DNA from: Blasia pusilla
Lineage: Eukaryota; Marchantiophyta; Marchantiopsida; Blasiales
Direction: 5' to 3'
Length of the DNA: 64,000 nt
NCBI GenBank assembly: GCA_050084515.1
Contig: CM114274.1
Span: forward strand, 26,474,001 to 26,538,000
Below are positions 29,311 through 42,239 of this stretch, piece by piece. The position numbers and the translations under genes were made by a program. Positions within the stretch are counted from its first letter, which is position 1, and every line of letters starts with the position of its first letter. The notes beneath the pieces were generated by a model. The model ran no database searches. It was given only the letters and a program-made list of their open reading frames with translations, and was not told the origin of the DNA.

Positions 29311-32300
29311 TCAGTCAACTATATATCCGGTCACTAACCTCTCGGACCAACTTGGATCCGCATTTCGAGACGGTGCATATTTAGGGTCTTTCCATAACCT
29401 CGAGGTCCGATATTCTGTCGCTGCGTGTACTTATTAGATCTCTCTCGCCCACTCCATGTAGAAATCCTCGATCACCATGAATGAATGAATGCCGCTCGGG
29501 CTCGCCTATTCGCAGACCACAAATGGGTGCGCCTGCCAAGCCTACCTTTCCCGTCTTATCCCTCCACCGATCCCTGATGATGCTCGCGTTACTGTACCGC
29601 TGGTGGCCCTGGCCTGCCCCGCTCTGCTCTTCTCCCTCGCTCGCGTTGCTATGGGAGCGCGTGTGAGGGATGACGAAGACAAACGAAGTGGAGACTGTGG
29701 AGTGGGTACACTTACACTAACTAATGATTTACGACGCAACGGCGTGACCGCCAAATGAAACTCGGCACAGAGGGCTCGGGCTCATCCCAAAGTGCCACAG
29801 TTGCCATCCTGGAACTATCTATTGTGTACGTTCAACACCCTAACTCAATCAATCATCTCCCCCCCCCCCTAATCATTTCGTTTCGCTCGACTGCTGAGAG
29901 TCTGCTGTATCGTGCCAGAGTCCAGGGAGATCGGAAGAGGAACAAAAGTGGAAGTCATGAGTTCGACCATGTGTACCACCGCTGTCTAGATCCGTCGATC
30001 ATTCCTTTCTAACCGGCCCGTCTGCCTTCAAGGCTCCCGTACTCCTGCTTCCTGCTCCGCCTTCCCTCCTCACAACTCGTCGCTTCTCAGGTTGCAGATT
30101 TCATCGCTGCAGGCTTACTAGTTTTTTTCCCAGATAAAATCCGTGCCCATTTCTAACGATCCCACTGTCTCGCTGCCCGAGCGAGGTAAGAGCTCTGCTT
30201 GTAGTCTTTGAAACGCTGATCAGTACCTCTAGTGAACCGGCGCAGGTCTTTTTTTTTGGTCTCGTCTTGGCCAACCCGGTTCTAAGGCACTGACTACATA
30301 GAAAGACAAGTCACGCCTAACCATTGGGCCGCCCTTCCTGGAAGATAAAGCCAAACGCGCAATACGGCTTCACGCTAGTTGAGGCAAGGCGATCTGCCGC
30401 TGAAGAATATTAGCCTCGGTAAGACGGACCACTTGTTGTTGGGCAGATTTCTGAACGCTTGCTACGAGCTTAAACACAGCTCCTGTCATAGGGTTACAAC
30501 TCAAGCACTGCCCAAAAGACCGCCGGGAGTTAAACGTAGCCTACCTATCGTCATAACCATGGACACGTCGACGCAGCGGAACTGAAAAACCGCGCTTAGC
30601 AGCAGTAATTTGTTTCAAAATCCGGAAACCTACTCGGTGCTAACGCAGGAAGTAGAGTAATCAATCAGATATCCTCCTTCCCTCCCCCGAATCTCAGAGG
30701 CTCGTTTTTTTGAAAGAATCATGTCGAGATAGTCGGGCCGTCGTAGGCTTGCGATGGATGGAGAGCTGCAGGAGATACCATCTAGACCGTGTTCAATGCT
30801 CTCTGACATCCCTTAACAACAACGCTTAGCGGGAGTGGTTTAATTAGTTCGTTCGTACCGCAAGCGCTGGCGCAGTTCAACCTCGCAGAGCGGTAACTCT
30901 ATGCGTTGAATTCCCAGCTATGGGATTCAACAAATAGCGGGTGGGGTAGGAAGTTTGGGATCGGAGCCCACAGGACGGATGGGTCAGGCCCTTCTAATTG
31001 TAGAAAAGGCACACTTCGTTTTCTGGACACTAACCACCGGCATAATAATAATGCGAGGCAATTCGAGTCGCGTACAGTAAGTGTAGAATTTATTCAGTCG
31101 CTCCGTTTCGTACCCATACGGATAATTTCTGGTTGGATACAGCGTAGAACGAAAGAAGGAGAGGAAGGATAAAAGACGTGTCCCCGAGCTGGCAAAGCAG
31201 CGAAGGGATGATGATAGACAGTAAAAGAAGGGGGCGAAGAAAAGGAAGCATGACGGTAGCGGAGGCGAAGCGGGCAGAGCCCGTGAAGGGCGTGGGCCGC
31301 AGCATCGAGGCGAAACTGACAAGGGAAAAGAAGAGGGACTGAACCATGACTATAAATAGGTATCCTCATCGGCGCGCGTGTTGCGAGAGTTGGTAAGGCC
31401 GCTGTTTCCGTCAGTTCTCCTTTGGGGCAAAACTTCCCTCCCGCTCCCCATTGAGATGTGGGCTGACAGTGTCTCTACCGCTTCTGTCTTGTAGCTAGTA
31501 CGGCGGCCTGGTCTCTTAAGGGGTTTGACGGCATTGGATTTGGAGCTCTAGAATCTTTGCTGCCTTTTGAATATTCTAAAACTTTCTAAACACTATATCA
31601 CCGTACTAATTTCTGGGGCTCACGTTTACCGGGCTAGATGGGTCCCCCAAGACCCCGATGATTGCGATGTGGTACGTTGTGTGGAGAGAGAGAGAGAGAG
31701 AGAGAGACGCTTTGGTCGGTTGGTTGTGTCGTCGCTTTGATATTCTCTCTTCCCTTTCGAAAGGGGGACTCTCCTTCTGCTGGCCAGGTACCTTTTCTGC
31801 TACGGTGCTAGCTAGACCTGGAGTTAACCCGATACGGATATCCACCGTCTTCTCTTCTGCCTTTGCTTTTCCCCGCTGCATGTGTATCGTCCACCTCTCC
31901 CCTTTCCACCTTCCTCGCTTGCTTTTCGCGCTATTTTCCCTACGTCTCGCCTTCGACATGGTAACTAGAGTAGGAGGACGGAAACGACGACCGAATGCCG
32001 TACTTGCAGTGCGGCTGCTTGTCGAAAGTTCCTTGAATAGAAACCCCGTCCAGTTGTGTGTGCGAACGCCGGCCAACACAACAATTTCACGGTGTGTAGC
32101 AACCCTCGGAGTCGTTCTCTAGATCCGTAGTTAGCCGGAGTAGTCTACTATATCTGCTATGCCCCCGATTCCATCGTTATCTCCGTAACCGTTGGAAAAG
32201 TAGGAGGATTCAAGGCCCCCCCCCTCCGCAGGCATAGACGAATGGTCTGCCGGGACTAAGTTGGCCGGACCCCATGTCCCTCGAGCTCCCCCGGTCCTGC

Positions 32301-34135
32301 CGATTTGTAGACTGGTAGACAGATAGATTTATAGATAGGTGGCAGATGGCCACCAGCGACGACAGATGCCAAGGTTTCTTGTTTGCGGGATCAAGGATAG
32401 GCCGATGGCGCAATGAGCTGCACTTCTGGGCTCGATGCGGGAAGAAAATCCGACAGGAACGAGGGGACAACAGTTGTTTATTTAAACCGAACGGAGAGTA
32501 GCGGAGGGGTTAGCTGTGTGGGGGAGTTCTTAGTACACATTCGAAGTGGAAAGAAAAGTTTCGCTTCCGCCTAGTACTGATACCCGGCCCGCATTAGGAA
32601 ATGTGTACAGTCGCATCATGAAGGAGTGGCCTGGCGGATGGGGTAACAGATTCCACGACGAAAAACGGGCCAGGCCTCTCTGGAGCGAGTCCGCTTGCGC
32701 CTGATGCCCCTCCCCTCCCTCCATGAGGAAATCTCTACAGCGCTGCCGGCCTGAACTAGCATGTGCTCATCCGTCCTACGCACCTGTAGTCCGGCGCAAA
32801 TAGAAAGAAAGGCGTTCTTTCACACCACATTCGCCACAACATATTGATTACAATATTACTTTCGGAATGGTTTCGGAATCGGTGCGACGAAAAATAGACA
32901 CATCTATCCTGAAAGAAAACCTCGTGACATGTAATTATTAATCCTTCACCTCCTCCGTGGCGAGTTGTCTGCGGTCAGCAAGCTGTCGAACTACACATAT
33001 GACGTTTACTATAAACTATATGCGAAGGGCAATACAATTCTGAAAATACATCGATCCTTTGCTCGATTTGTGTTATCCATACGCCCCCCACTCTGAAACA
33101 AGAGATTCCACACTACGCGTTAATCCTTTCCCTACTAGGCGCGATCTTCATTTAACCAATCCGCGATAGCACGGGGGCGAGCTCTTTCTCCCTCCTCTCT
33201 CTACTCGCCCAATGGCTGACCAGAAATGCTGGTGCAAAAGCAGAGCGCTGTATGCTTTCGCTCGCTATCATCCCTTTCGCCTTTGGCGTCTGTCCACCCG
33301 AACGGATTCCCCACCTCAACACCTCCCATCATAGCATCACGTCAGCAGCATCTTGCACCTATGAATGAAGAAGGCAATACATATATTATTGGCCTGTATG
33401 CGCTCAACTTCCCGAATCCATCCTTCTCGCAGATGCACCGCTTGACCGCCACGTCCCATGCACCCTTGCGCTGCCCTAACTACGATTCCCCCGCGATTTC
33501 CAGCTACCCGAGCTAACCGCATCTACTCCTGCTTTTAGCTTAACCGGACCGGACTCGACGCCGGTCCTGGAAGCTTAGGATGCCACGTCATGCTTAGACA
33601 GGTGGAAGGTAATGCAAATATGTATTGCTGGTGCCATGCATTGCTATTTTGCTCATTTCGTTAAAAATACTAATTTTAAAAACACAAGTCGTGTTGTCTT
33701 GAATTAAATGAAATATGGAAGGTGTCAATCCAATAGAAAAACATCTTCTTTCAAAAGACCATTCTTGCCGGAATAATATATAATTAGCATAGCATGTCAT
33801 TGTTTGATTCGCCCATGGAAAACGCTCGTGTGTAATAATGCCCTAAAAGAGGAGGCCTCTATACGATAATACGATCGTCATCAGCATGTTATGGGTTTCA
33901 CAAGTGTCGTTAGGTCATATTCATTTTCGAGAAAAAACCATGGGAATAAGCCATCCTTTGCGGGTCGCATTTTCTCTTGGCGTTGAGTTTTTTCAACGTT
34001 GAAAATCTGAGTCACGGATCTTCATCATATGGCAAAAGAAAAGTAAATGTCTCAAAGCAACACCACATGGATAGCAGAATCTAACACTCTCAACATGTGA
34101 GATAATCAACTTACTTTCCCATGTCATGGATACTT
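29311..34135. other. no gene recognised
   Basis: Single-copy-looking DNA with only short frames. Simple tracts: a C run at about 29862-29873, a T run near 30248, and a (GA)n tract at about 31682-31708. From about 33600 the sequence becomes AT-rich. The longest frames (31606-32079 minus, 31658-32122 plus) overlap each other around the GA tract and look accidental. Confidence 0.45.
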
Positions 34136-34735
34136 ATGAACAAAAACTATTTTATGGGGCTAGCTTGAAGATTTCTCTCAAGCAAGTATTGTGGTACATG
34201 GACAAAATAAGGAGACCTTGTTGCAAACGGGCGGACCATGGAAGACAATTTGGGAGTGTCTAAAGTACCTTCTTCCAAGAACTCTAGTCTCGCCCTCATA
34301 TGTTCTTTAGACTTCTTCCAAGTTGGAAATTATAAGAGTAGTGTTGGGATAATTGAACTTTATTCAAAGAGTTGAAATTTTCATCGCCCATATTTTCCTC
34401 CTTTGAGAAAGGAGGTGCACGACTTAAATATTTTAGAAACTACGTCATGGTTAAATTGCATTACTTTAGGATGCTAATAGTACATTGGAAGAGGAGTACG
34501 TATGATTGTAGCAACCTTTACAAATTGCACTTTTCCCAATTGCATATCCTTGAGCCTCTACCATAATGATCATACCCATCATCTTACACACACAAACACA
34601 AAAAGTATTTGAAAGGATATCTGTTTTAGAAGAAGGCTATCGATATACCCTCTTATACCTTTTGTAATCTCTTATTAGAAAAGTCAATGAGAAGTCATCT
34701 TGCGTCGAGGGGAATATTGTTAAAAATTACGACTA
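34136..34735 (+). mobile_element. faint copia remnant: RT scrap and 3' border
   Basis: 34155-34215 reads GASLKISLKQVLWYMDKI, which resembles the copia RT segment SLYGLKQ...WY. Around 34715-34735 the text GAGGGGAATATTGTTA has the look of a copia polypurine tract followed by an LTR beginning TGTTA. The intervening sequence has no clear domain. The assignment rests on two short similarities. Confidence 0.4.
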
Positions 34736-35325
34736 CAATTTTTCAAGCCACTAGGACAGCAAGCTGGTGTTAACACGATCGATAAAGTTAGGAGAGTTAA
34801 TTCTTCGCCAACATCAAATAAGATCAATTCATATTTTCACTCGTTGTCAAGGGAAAAAATCTCAATAGAAAATCAAGGTTTTATTGTGTGAGAAAAGCTA
34901 AACTTGGACAAGTGCACGTATTCATAACCAAGGCTCACTCATTCATTCCAATGACATTGTAAGTGGAAAATCCATGCATGGTGCATCTCCTTTTGGCCTA
35001 TATTATTAATGAAGCCTACATTATTAATGTCTTCGGAAAGTCCTAACTGATATAAAATGCCCTATAATTACTACAGGTGTTCTTCTTCTTCTTCCTCCCA
35101 TATGATTTTTTCCCTCTTTTGTGAAGGGCATTTTCTATTGAGATTTTTTCTCGTTGCTATAAACTATTACCCCCATACCTTGCTAGAATTTTCTCCTTTG
35201 TTCCTTTCATACGACTTATCCAAGTCTACCCCACTTACCAATAGCGATTCATTCGTGTCTACTTCTCTTTTGTGGAAAGGGGCTCTCAAAGGCGCCGCAC
35301 AGTCGTTCGTTCAATCGTAGGTTTT
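34728..35325 (+). repeat. possible copia LTR
   Basis: Would start TGTTAAAAATT at 34728, after the polypurine-like tract. It contains a TATA-like GATATAAAATGCCC near 35050 and a pyrimidine-rich stretch (TTCTTCTTCTTCC) after it, the order seen in LTR promoters. No second copy is in the window to prove it and the right end is not defined. Confidence 0.3.
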
Positions 35326-38300
35326 GCACGAGTTTCTCATGTTGGAGGTCGGCAAGCACCGAGCCTCTAATCCCACAAGGTACCGAATTCCAGCTGAAAC
35401 CGATAGATGTCTAACTTAACCCGATGGGGTTTCGTTAACCCAATGGCCATTTGTGGGGTGCGAAATAAATTTAAAAATTATAACAATTTCAGGGACACAG
35501 GCGCGCGACAAGTGACTCCACTGGTTGATTGAGTGAACGGAACCCTAGATGTGGAGGTGATATTCAAAACGCTCAGCGCCGACGGCATACACGGCGCCGT
35601 CGCCGGCCCTGACGAGGCTAAGGATTCGCTTAGGAGAAACGATAAGATGCCCGTGGGGGAAGCGGAGCGGGGGGGTATCCTAGCCTGTCCTGACCGATCC
35701 TACCGCCCCTGCCTTCTACAGAACCCAGCTAAGCTAAGTGCGCGTCTTTCTTTCTGACACCGCAGCCGCTGCCCTACCTTGCCGATCCCGGTCCACCATG
35801 TATGATATTCATGGCATGACATGCCCACAGAGCGCGCATTGAAAGCGGGCTGCGCGCGCACGGGCACCGGTTCCCGGTCGACCGCACCACAATCTAGTCT
35901 GCGTTGCGCTCCCGTTCCCGAATCCCGTCACTCCCGTCCTCGACCGGCACTCACAATGCGGAACGTACGTGCTTTGCCTCTCTCGAATTAATTAACAGAA
36001 ACCTACTACTTTCTAAAGATATGCGAATACTGATGAACGACCATTCGCTCTCGACCAGTCCGGTGGCAGGAAATGTAGTTATATCCACGGGACGGACGAT
36101 TCGACCTGGCTGCTTCCGCGCAAACGCTGAAAGTGCTTTCATCTCCCCTCGATCGGATCCCTTTTGTGTTTTCTCTTCTGCTTTCGAACGTGATGAAAAG
36201 ACACAGGACATGGTACTTTCCTGGCGGGTTTCGCTGATCACCCCTTTCTGTCACCCGTCATCGTCAGCCGTTTCTTGGCTTTCCCTTTGGGGGTTTGGTG
36301 TATCTGCATGCGCTAAGCGGCGAGGGCGTTTCTCACCTCGAGTCCTCACCCTTGCCTGGACTAGGGCCCCTGATGGGCCTCTGGAAACGTGGTAATTTCC
36401 TACCTTCATAAGTTCATACGTCCACAACATCCCTTCGCTCCAATATAATAATGTTTTCTCTTGGACATGCTGATGTACTTTCGGCTTAAAAGGGGTCGTT
36501 ACAGGCAAGAATAGAAGATGTACAGATAACTTCGCTAGGCCGGTCAAAACTAGTAGCTCTCGAAGAAATTGAGACTCGTACTTCCGCTCCATATGGCAGT
36601 GCTGCTGTAGCTTCCCTCCTTTATTGGACGGAATGCGAAAAAATCGTTCGTTTCCTCCTACTACTACTTCGAGAGGCATTCACCACGTTGAAAGGAACAA
36701 ATCAGAAGAATCCCCCATCATGGAGTAAGTACATGAGAATAACAAATCACGAGTGTAAGGGGAAATCCTACCACGACTCCCTGCGGATGACTATGAGGAA
36801 ACAATAGTGGCAACTCATCCATTTTTGTCCCGGCGCGGATCGATCGAGATGCAATAACTCGTACGACTAGATTCCGCCATTCCCGAAAGAGAAAATTGTT
36901 ATTTTACAACGATAAGGACGATTATGAGTATCTAATGTTCGTGGATGTGCTTTATGGGGCTTTCATCATCCCGAGAAGAATCGTAAGCAAATCATTATTT
37001 TCTCACGGTTCCACCTCTTGCCATGTCTCTCTTATTTCCCCTTTCTTTATTCGTGTAGACCAGTTCGTTCATCAAAACAAATTGAACCTGAAGCAGCCTC
37101 CTCGAAAGACCCATGTCTTCTCCTATCTCCTCCATGCCCTCTTTCTCACCCTTTTTTTATTGTTTTAAAATTATATATGTACGTACTATGCAGCCCAACA
37201 TGGCCAACATCCTAAACCCTACATAATACGTTTAGGCACTCACGAGGCCCTCATTCGGAGGGTATTTTTATTTTACCGTGAAGATACCAAGAGTTCTTCC
37301 TACTTTATACTTTCTTCCACTACTTTTCTGCCACAACTTGAGATTCGTTCTCGAATCATGGAAGAAAGTGTTATTTTGTTTCATTCTTAGTTGGACAAGT
37401 GAAGTCGTTTCACCCCTCTCACCCCAAAGTCTTCTTTCTTTTCCAGATCGGGTAGACAGCCACGGGAGCCACTTTCATAGGACAGGACCTGTCCTCTGCG
37501 TTTGGGGAAAGGAGTGGATAGGTACTCATGGGAGTGCAGAGTATAAACTAAAATAATCTAAAAAATATCAGTAAGTCCATAATAAGAGAGGGGGAAGAAA
37601 TGCCTTCGTGCATGCTATAAAACGGGTGAAGAAATAAAATAGTCCCAAGGGAGGCAAACAAAAGAGGGCTGAATAGCCTAAGATGAGTAGACCAAGTCAT
37701 GATAATATAAGAATTCATAACGGATTTTCCCTCCCTCAAACTCGGCCGATTTTTTCCATGGAGAACAAGATTGGTCCCCACCTCATGATACAACTATCAT
37801 GGGGGGCTAAAACATAGACATTGCTCGTAAAGCTAGCTGATTCATTTTGAGAATATCATATCATAAAACTAAACTTCTTAAAAAAAAAGACTTCTCAATA
37901 TAATATTTCCAAAAACTAGGAATATCTCACACATATATCTACAACGAGGAAAAAAAAACACTTCGGAGGAGAAAAGTAGGCGACAATTGCCTCTATAAGT
38001 GTCTTATCAATAACAAGCAAAAGGGCATAAACGCCCATAAAGGAAAATTTTCCATTTGGAGTGCCGTGGACCACATCATTTGCTTTCAGTTCTTGTCTTT
38101 TCTCCCACGGGATTCTGTTTCTCTCATCTCCGTTGCGTAATGAAGTGGAAAAGTGTGGAGCGTTTCAAAACCTCCGTCCATCTCCACTCTCTGTCCTTCA
38201 CGGAGTGGAGGGAGGGGCCTGGATACCGCATCCCATAGGCCCCATACACACGCATCGTGACTCGGTGACACTTTTGTCTTGCGACAAAGTACACTTTTCT

Positions 38301-40188
38301 TTCCTCTTCTATTTTCATGCAATTCACGTATTATTAGCATTTTGTGGCACATGATTACCCGTATTCTTATTTCTTTTACTATTACTAGAATTTTCAGCCT
38401 ACTTTTAGTCGATTGTAGGCATTTTCCTTTCGGTTTTTATATTATTTACTAGTACTGTTCTTTCTATCTAGTTTTCCATATGTTACGAGATAACCCTTCA
38501 TTTTTATAATTATTTTTTCAAAAAAAATTTATTTATTAGCTATTTTCATTGAGGAATTGATGGATTATCACCACTTCTCTTACTATCTTCTTACCTTTGT
38601 TATCCTTCTTTTTCTTGTATTAATTCCTCTCCATTTTTATTGTTAAAATTCTCTTCTTCAATTCTTCTAATTATTATTACACCCTTCCTTTCATTTTCTC
38701 CTTAAATTTTTGGTTTTATTATTTTCTTCTTCATTGGGTACAATTTTCATCTTGAGGTGTGGATTACCAAGACTCTCAAAGGAAGCTTCTTCGATTTAGT
38801 AAACCCCCATTGGTGAAAAGCCTCTAAACGCATAAAAACTACATCCAAATTTTTTGAAAATATTACCTTGCAAGAGACATATCCATGGGCATACAAAATG
38901 AGTTAGTTTGTATAAGCAAGAAGAGTGAGAGAGCGTTTCAATAGTCTCCCTTGAGCTCAACTCAACATCATTTATACCTAAATGGAATATGAACAAATCA
39001 AAATTTTCTCTAGATGGTGTCTAAATGAGGATGCCATCCAATTGTCAAAGTTTTTCTCACATATGTAATCCCTATTTCACTAATTCACTCGCTAAAACTT
39101 TCTCTATGATGAAACGATTGTGCACCATAGTATGCATTGTCTTTGCATGAAATACTAGAATGTTTGGCAAAGAAATATAACTAATGTTATTTACAGATAT
39201 GAAAATTGGATCTTGAGATTGTAAGCCTAGAACTACAAGAAGACTATTCATCCAAAGTTATTTATATTTTTTTCATAGCTTTCCCCTATTTTTAGATTCT
39301 ATGGATAATAAGGAAAAAATTCATGATTCCATTAAAGCCCAACTTACTCCAACTCTTTCTTTTAAGGCCACTCCCTACCCAATATATATATACATCATTA
39401 GATCTCTCTAACTGCAAAGGTTTAGATAGACTATAAGTAATGAAGTCCAAACTGAATTTTTAAGTTTTAATACCTTGACATTCCCCTCACTACATGAAGA
39501 TGAAATTTTCTTCGTGATTGCATAAATTGACTCACCAAACTAATAAAATAATTGAGAACTAGCCGTGCAATAATCGAATGGATGAAGCTCCTCAACATAT
39601 CATGATATATACTAGGCTTATTTATCTCATCGTCTTGAATCATCTACTCTAAGATTGTCACTCTACTTGACAAGTCTAAAAATTAGCTTAAATATGATCA
39701 CTCCAAACTTCAAAAGCTTATAAAGGACATCGTGGCATTTAAGTAGTCATGTATCATCTTCATCTTTGGTAAACCCCATATGAGAAAAGTACTTCAACCC
39801 ACCCAAATCTTTCAATCGAAACTTTGCTTGCAAGTGTACTTTTGTCATAATTAGCAAGGTCTATGGCAATTAAACTGGCAAGGATATAGAAAACGAGTCA
39901 TGGTTGCAAATCTAAGGAGGATATAATTTGATGAGACATACCAAGGCATAACCTAGACTTGGGAAGACATGAGTACACCTTGAGATTAGTTCTAGGAGAA
40001 AAAGGTATAAATCCGCTTCAAGGATGTTGGATAATATAAGTGAGGTGTAAGGCCTTGAGTATAGTTCCTCTTTGAGGACAAGTAAACTAGGGAGTCGACA
40101 TAAGTCAAGACTAATGTCTAGATTATGTGGATTTCACAAGTTGTATGGTGCATCAGAGAGAACATATATAGCTTGTTATAGAAGACTA
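35326..40188. other. no gene recognised
   Basis: 35.3-36.9 kb is of balanced composition with overlapping frames on both strands (35904-36395 plus, 36251-36679 minus) that I cannot assign. From 36.9 kb the DNA is AT-rich, with T-runs and A-runs and no element boundary that I can read. Confidence 0.45.
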
Positions 40189-40834
40189 TGTCGTGCGCAT
40201 ACACATCGATACACAACATACATTGTTGTCGCCAAACATACACACAAACACGCATGATCTCATGTTAACTCAAGATATCCAAACAACAAGACAAGAAGTA
40301 CCAAAATATCTCCAATTAAATCAAGTATATCCGACCTCTCTCAACACCATAACTCTCAAATGTGTGCACTCTCACATGTCTCTCTCAATGTCAAACCAAA
40401 CCTACTCTCCTAATGAGAGGTTTGGGTTACACTCACAAGCCAAGTAAGACCATAGCTCCGTCGCCTCATGCCAAGAGGTTCAACAAAGAGAGAATGAGCT
40501 CTCAAGCTCTCTCTCTTGGAGGTATACCCCCTTCCCTCTCCCAAGCTCTCTCCTCGGTAACCTATGCTTGCATGTCACCTCCTTGGCTCTTGACCTGCTG
40601 TAGCGGCTCAAGGCCACTTCCCAAAGTGGAAACTAAACTCTACCAAACATGGAAACTTACCCAAAATAATAAGTTTCTCGATATGGCTCCAAATGAGCCG
40701 AAACGAAGGAAAAACGTGCTCTCTCATGTTTCCCGAGACCTCAGCAGGTCATCCTTGACCTCCTAAGTCTGTCCTCCTCTACCCGCAAAGACGCTCTATC
40801 AAATCTCTCTGATCTATCCTAAAAATTCATGACA
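40189..40834 (-). repeat. LTR of copy B (646 bp, TG...CA)
   Basis: On the minus strand it starts TGTCATGAATTTTTAGGATAG at 40834 and ends GCGCACGACA at 40189. It matches the LTR of copy A and the LTRs at 45545 and 50205, but is the most complete, since it keeps the final ~130 bp (GGAGATATTTTGG to the end). Confidence 0.85.
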
Positions 40835-40966
40835 AGTGTTATGCGCATACACATCGCTACACAAAATATATCGTTGTCGCCAAACATACACACAAACACG
40901 CATGATCCCATGCTAACTGATGGTATCCAAACAACGAGACAAGAAGTACCAAAATATCTCCTATTG
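40835..40966 (-). repeat. second LTR end abutting the LTR start, 2-base spacer
   Basis: On the minus strand, after the polypurine tract (G6 at 40972-40967), a ~125-bp segment from GGAGATATTTTGG to GCGCATAACA repeats the last part of the LTR (40189-40312). It ends at 40837, then two bases (CT), then the full LTR starts TGTCATG at 40834. LTR end joined to LTR start through two bases is the arrangement of a two-LTR circle junction or of tandem LTRs with a deletion in the first. Confidence 0.7.
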
Positions 40967-40976
40967 CCCCCCTAGC
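40967..40976 (-). promoter_or_regulatory. polypurine tract of copy B
   Basis: Minus strand reads AGGGGGG followed by CAATAGG. Gypsy elements prime plus-strand DNA synthesis from such a tract just before the 3' LTR. Here it borders the partial LTR segment rather than a complete LTR start. Confidence 0.5.
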
Positions 40977-41144
40977 TGGTGGTAAGGTTCATCTAACTTC
41001 AGATAGTCATCTACCCCTACCTACCATGACATACATCTCTCGAACGCTAAGAGCAAAGAGGTCGGATGCTCATATGGCCCCAACGTTAGTCGCCTTCTTG
41101 TCATCGATGTCACACACACAAGTTGGAATCTAGAACTACCTACT

Positions 41145-41640
41145 CTATGTACATCAAGGACACATCCATTGTCCCTCAGGAATCCTAATGAGGGGTGGCA
41201 TCAGACATGCCATATGCCACCCTCTCGAACACCCATCACAAACTAGCATAGTGGTTGCACCACGGGCGGAACCACACAACATACATTGCAAGCCTACAGG
41301 AACTATTGGTAAGCTCAGATCAACTATGCCGTCAATGTTTCGGAGATGACATGACGCACACTTACGCACATGGTCCTTCCAAACCATACCATTGCGTCCT
41401 TCCAATAAGAGAATACCAGATGGAAAAATCTCACACACGCTCAAGATGGTGCGCCCTACAGTCACATCCAGCATCGTGGGTGCCGTCTGCTACAAGTAGA
41501 CATTGTCTCCTTGATGAAACCTCAGGATAGTAGGACGATAACCACCTCCCGGAATAGTGGCATACCTCAAGGTATCCCGATGTTGCGCAATCGCCAAGTT
41601 CTCAAACGCCATGGGCATCACTCTCCGAAAAACTGAGCCC
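41145..41640 (-). pseudogene. integrase C-terminal domain followed by a PHD finger, copy B
   Basis: From about 41640 downward: MPMAFENLAIAQHRDTLRYA, RFHQGDNVYL, a stop, then TMLDVTVGRTILSVCEIF and LLLEGRNGMVWKDHV. This is the small beta-rich domain at the end of gypsy integrases (copy C has the same text). Then comes a PHD finger in C4HC3 order: CMLC, LVCDGC, WHMAC, WMCP (about 41285-41157). Its eighth ligand follows a TGA at 41156-41154 (WMCP-stop-C), where the family form would be an Arg codon; CGA to TGA is a CpG-deamination change. Chromodomains usually occupy this place in related gypsy elements. PHD fingers bind the histone H3 tail, so a targeting role is likely by analogy. Confidence 0.85.
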
Positions 41641-41699
41641 TCGCATCCATACATCAGGGTTATCAAGGTTCAACACCTCACCAACATCTCGATGTCACT

Positions 41700-41891
41700 C
41701 TACCTATAGGGTTGTCGGAAGATCGGCGTGTCATTCGACAACTCAATCCGGATCCGTTGACCCTTCAGCGTACCCAAATCTTGCATGCTAAATGCAAAAC
41801 ACCTCCTATAACACCTCACAAACTGATGTATCCGACACCGCTCTCCTCCTGTCAACTTAGAGCCCATATCTGGCTCCCAAGTCTCCATCAT
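41700..41891 (-). pseudogene. reverse transcriptase N-terminal segment, copy B
   Basis: Open frame reads RCYRRCFAFSMQDLGTLKGQ, then IRIELSNDTPIFRQPYR. This is the entry of a gypsy RT (Y..VFA...L, then a short strand and P...RPYR). The following LVRC soon meets a stop, and the palm with YVDD, RNase H and the integrase catalytic core are absent, because the text jumps straight to the integrase C-terminal region. Confidence 0.8.
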
Positions 41892-42239
41892 AACTACGGT
41901 AGGACTCTTCGGCGCGGGTGTCGGTGGTTGCTATGGTGCAACCCCGTCTCGGACAACACAACTCGATTGCTCTCCTACAACCAACTGCAAAACGTGATCT
42001 CCACGTGAAGTACCCGGAACCACGTTCGATGTTGTGGCTATCATCTCGGGACGTACTGCAAAACATCCCAAGAAGTCCAAGGGTGTCTCTCTCGATCACC
42101 ATTGGTGTGTCGATCTCCTCGCGTCTCGCCCCTAGCCACTGTCTCAACCATCTCGATAGGCATGGGGCTCACCAACGCAACAATTGTGATCTGTCGCATC
42201 GCAAACGACGCTGTTTAGCTAGTGCAAAGCTAAAAATCC

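Noticed and set aside
31606-32122. 157- and 154-codon frames on opposite strands
   Set aside because: Mutual shadows around a (GA)n tract, with Ser/Leu or Arg/Glu runs derived from it.
29311-36900. Impression of organelle-derived (mitochondrial-like) DNA
   Set aside because: Composition and C/T-rich style suggested it, but no mitochondrial gene, exon or tRNA could be read; a similarity search against plant mitochondrial genomes would decide.
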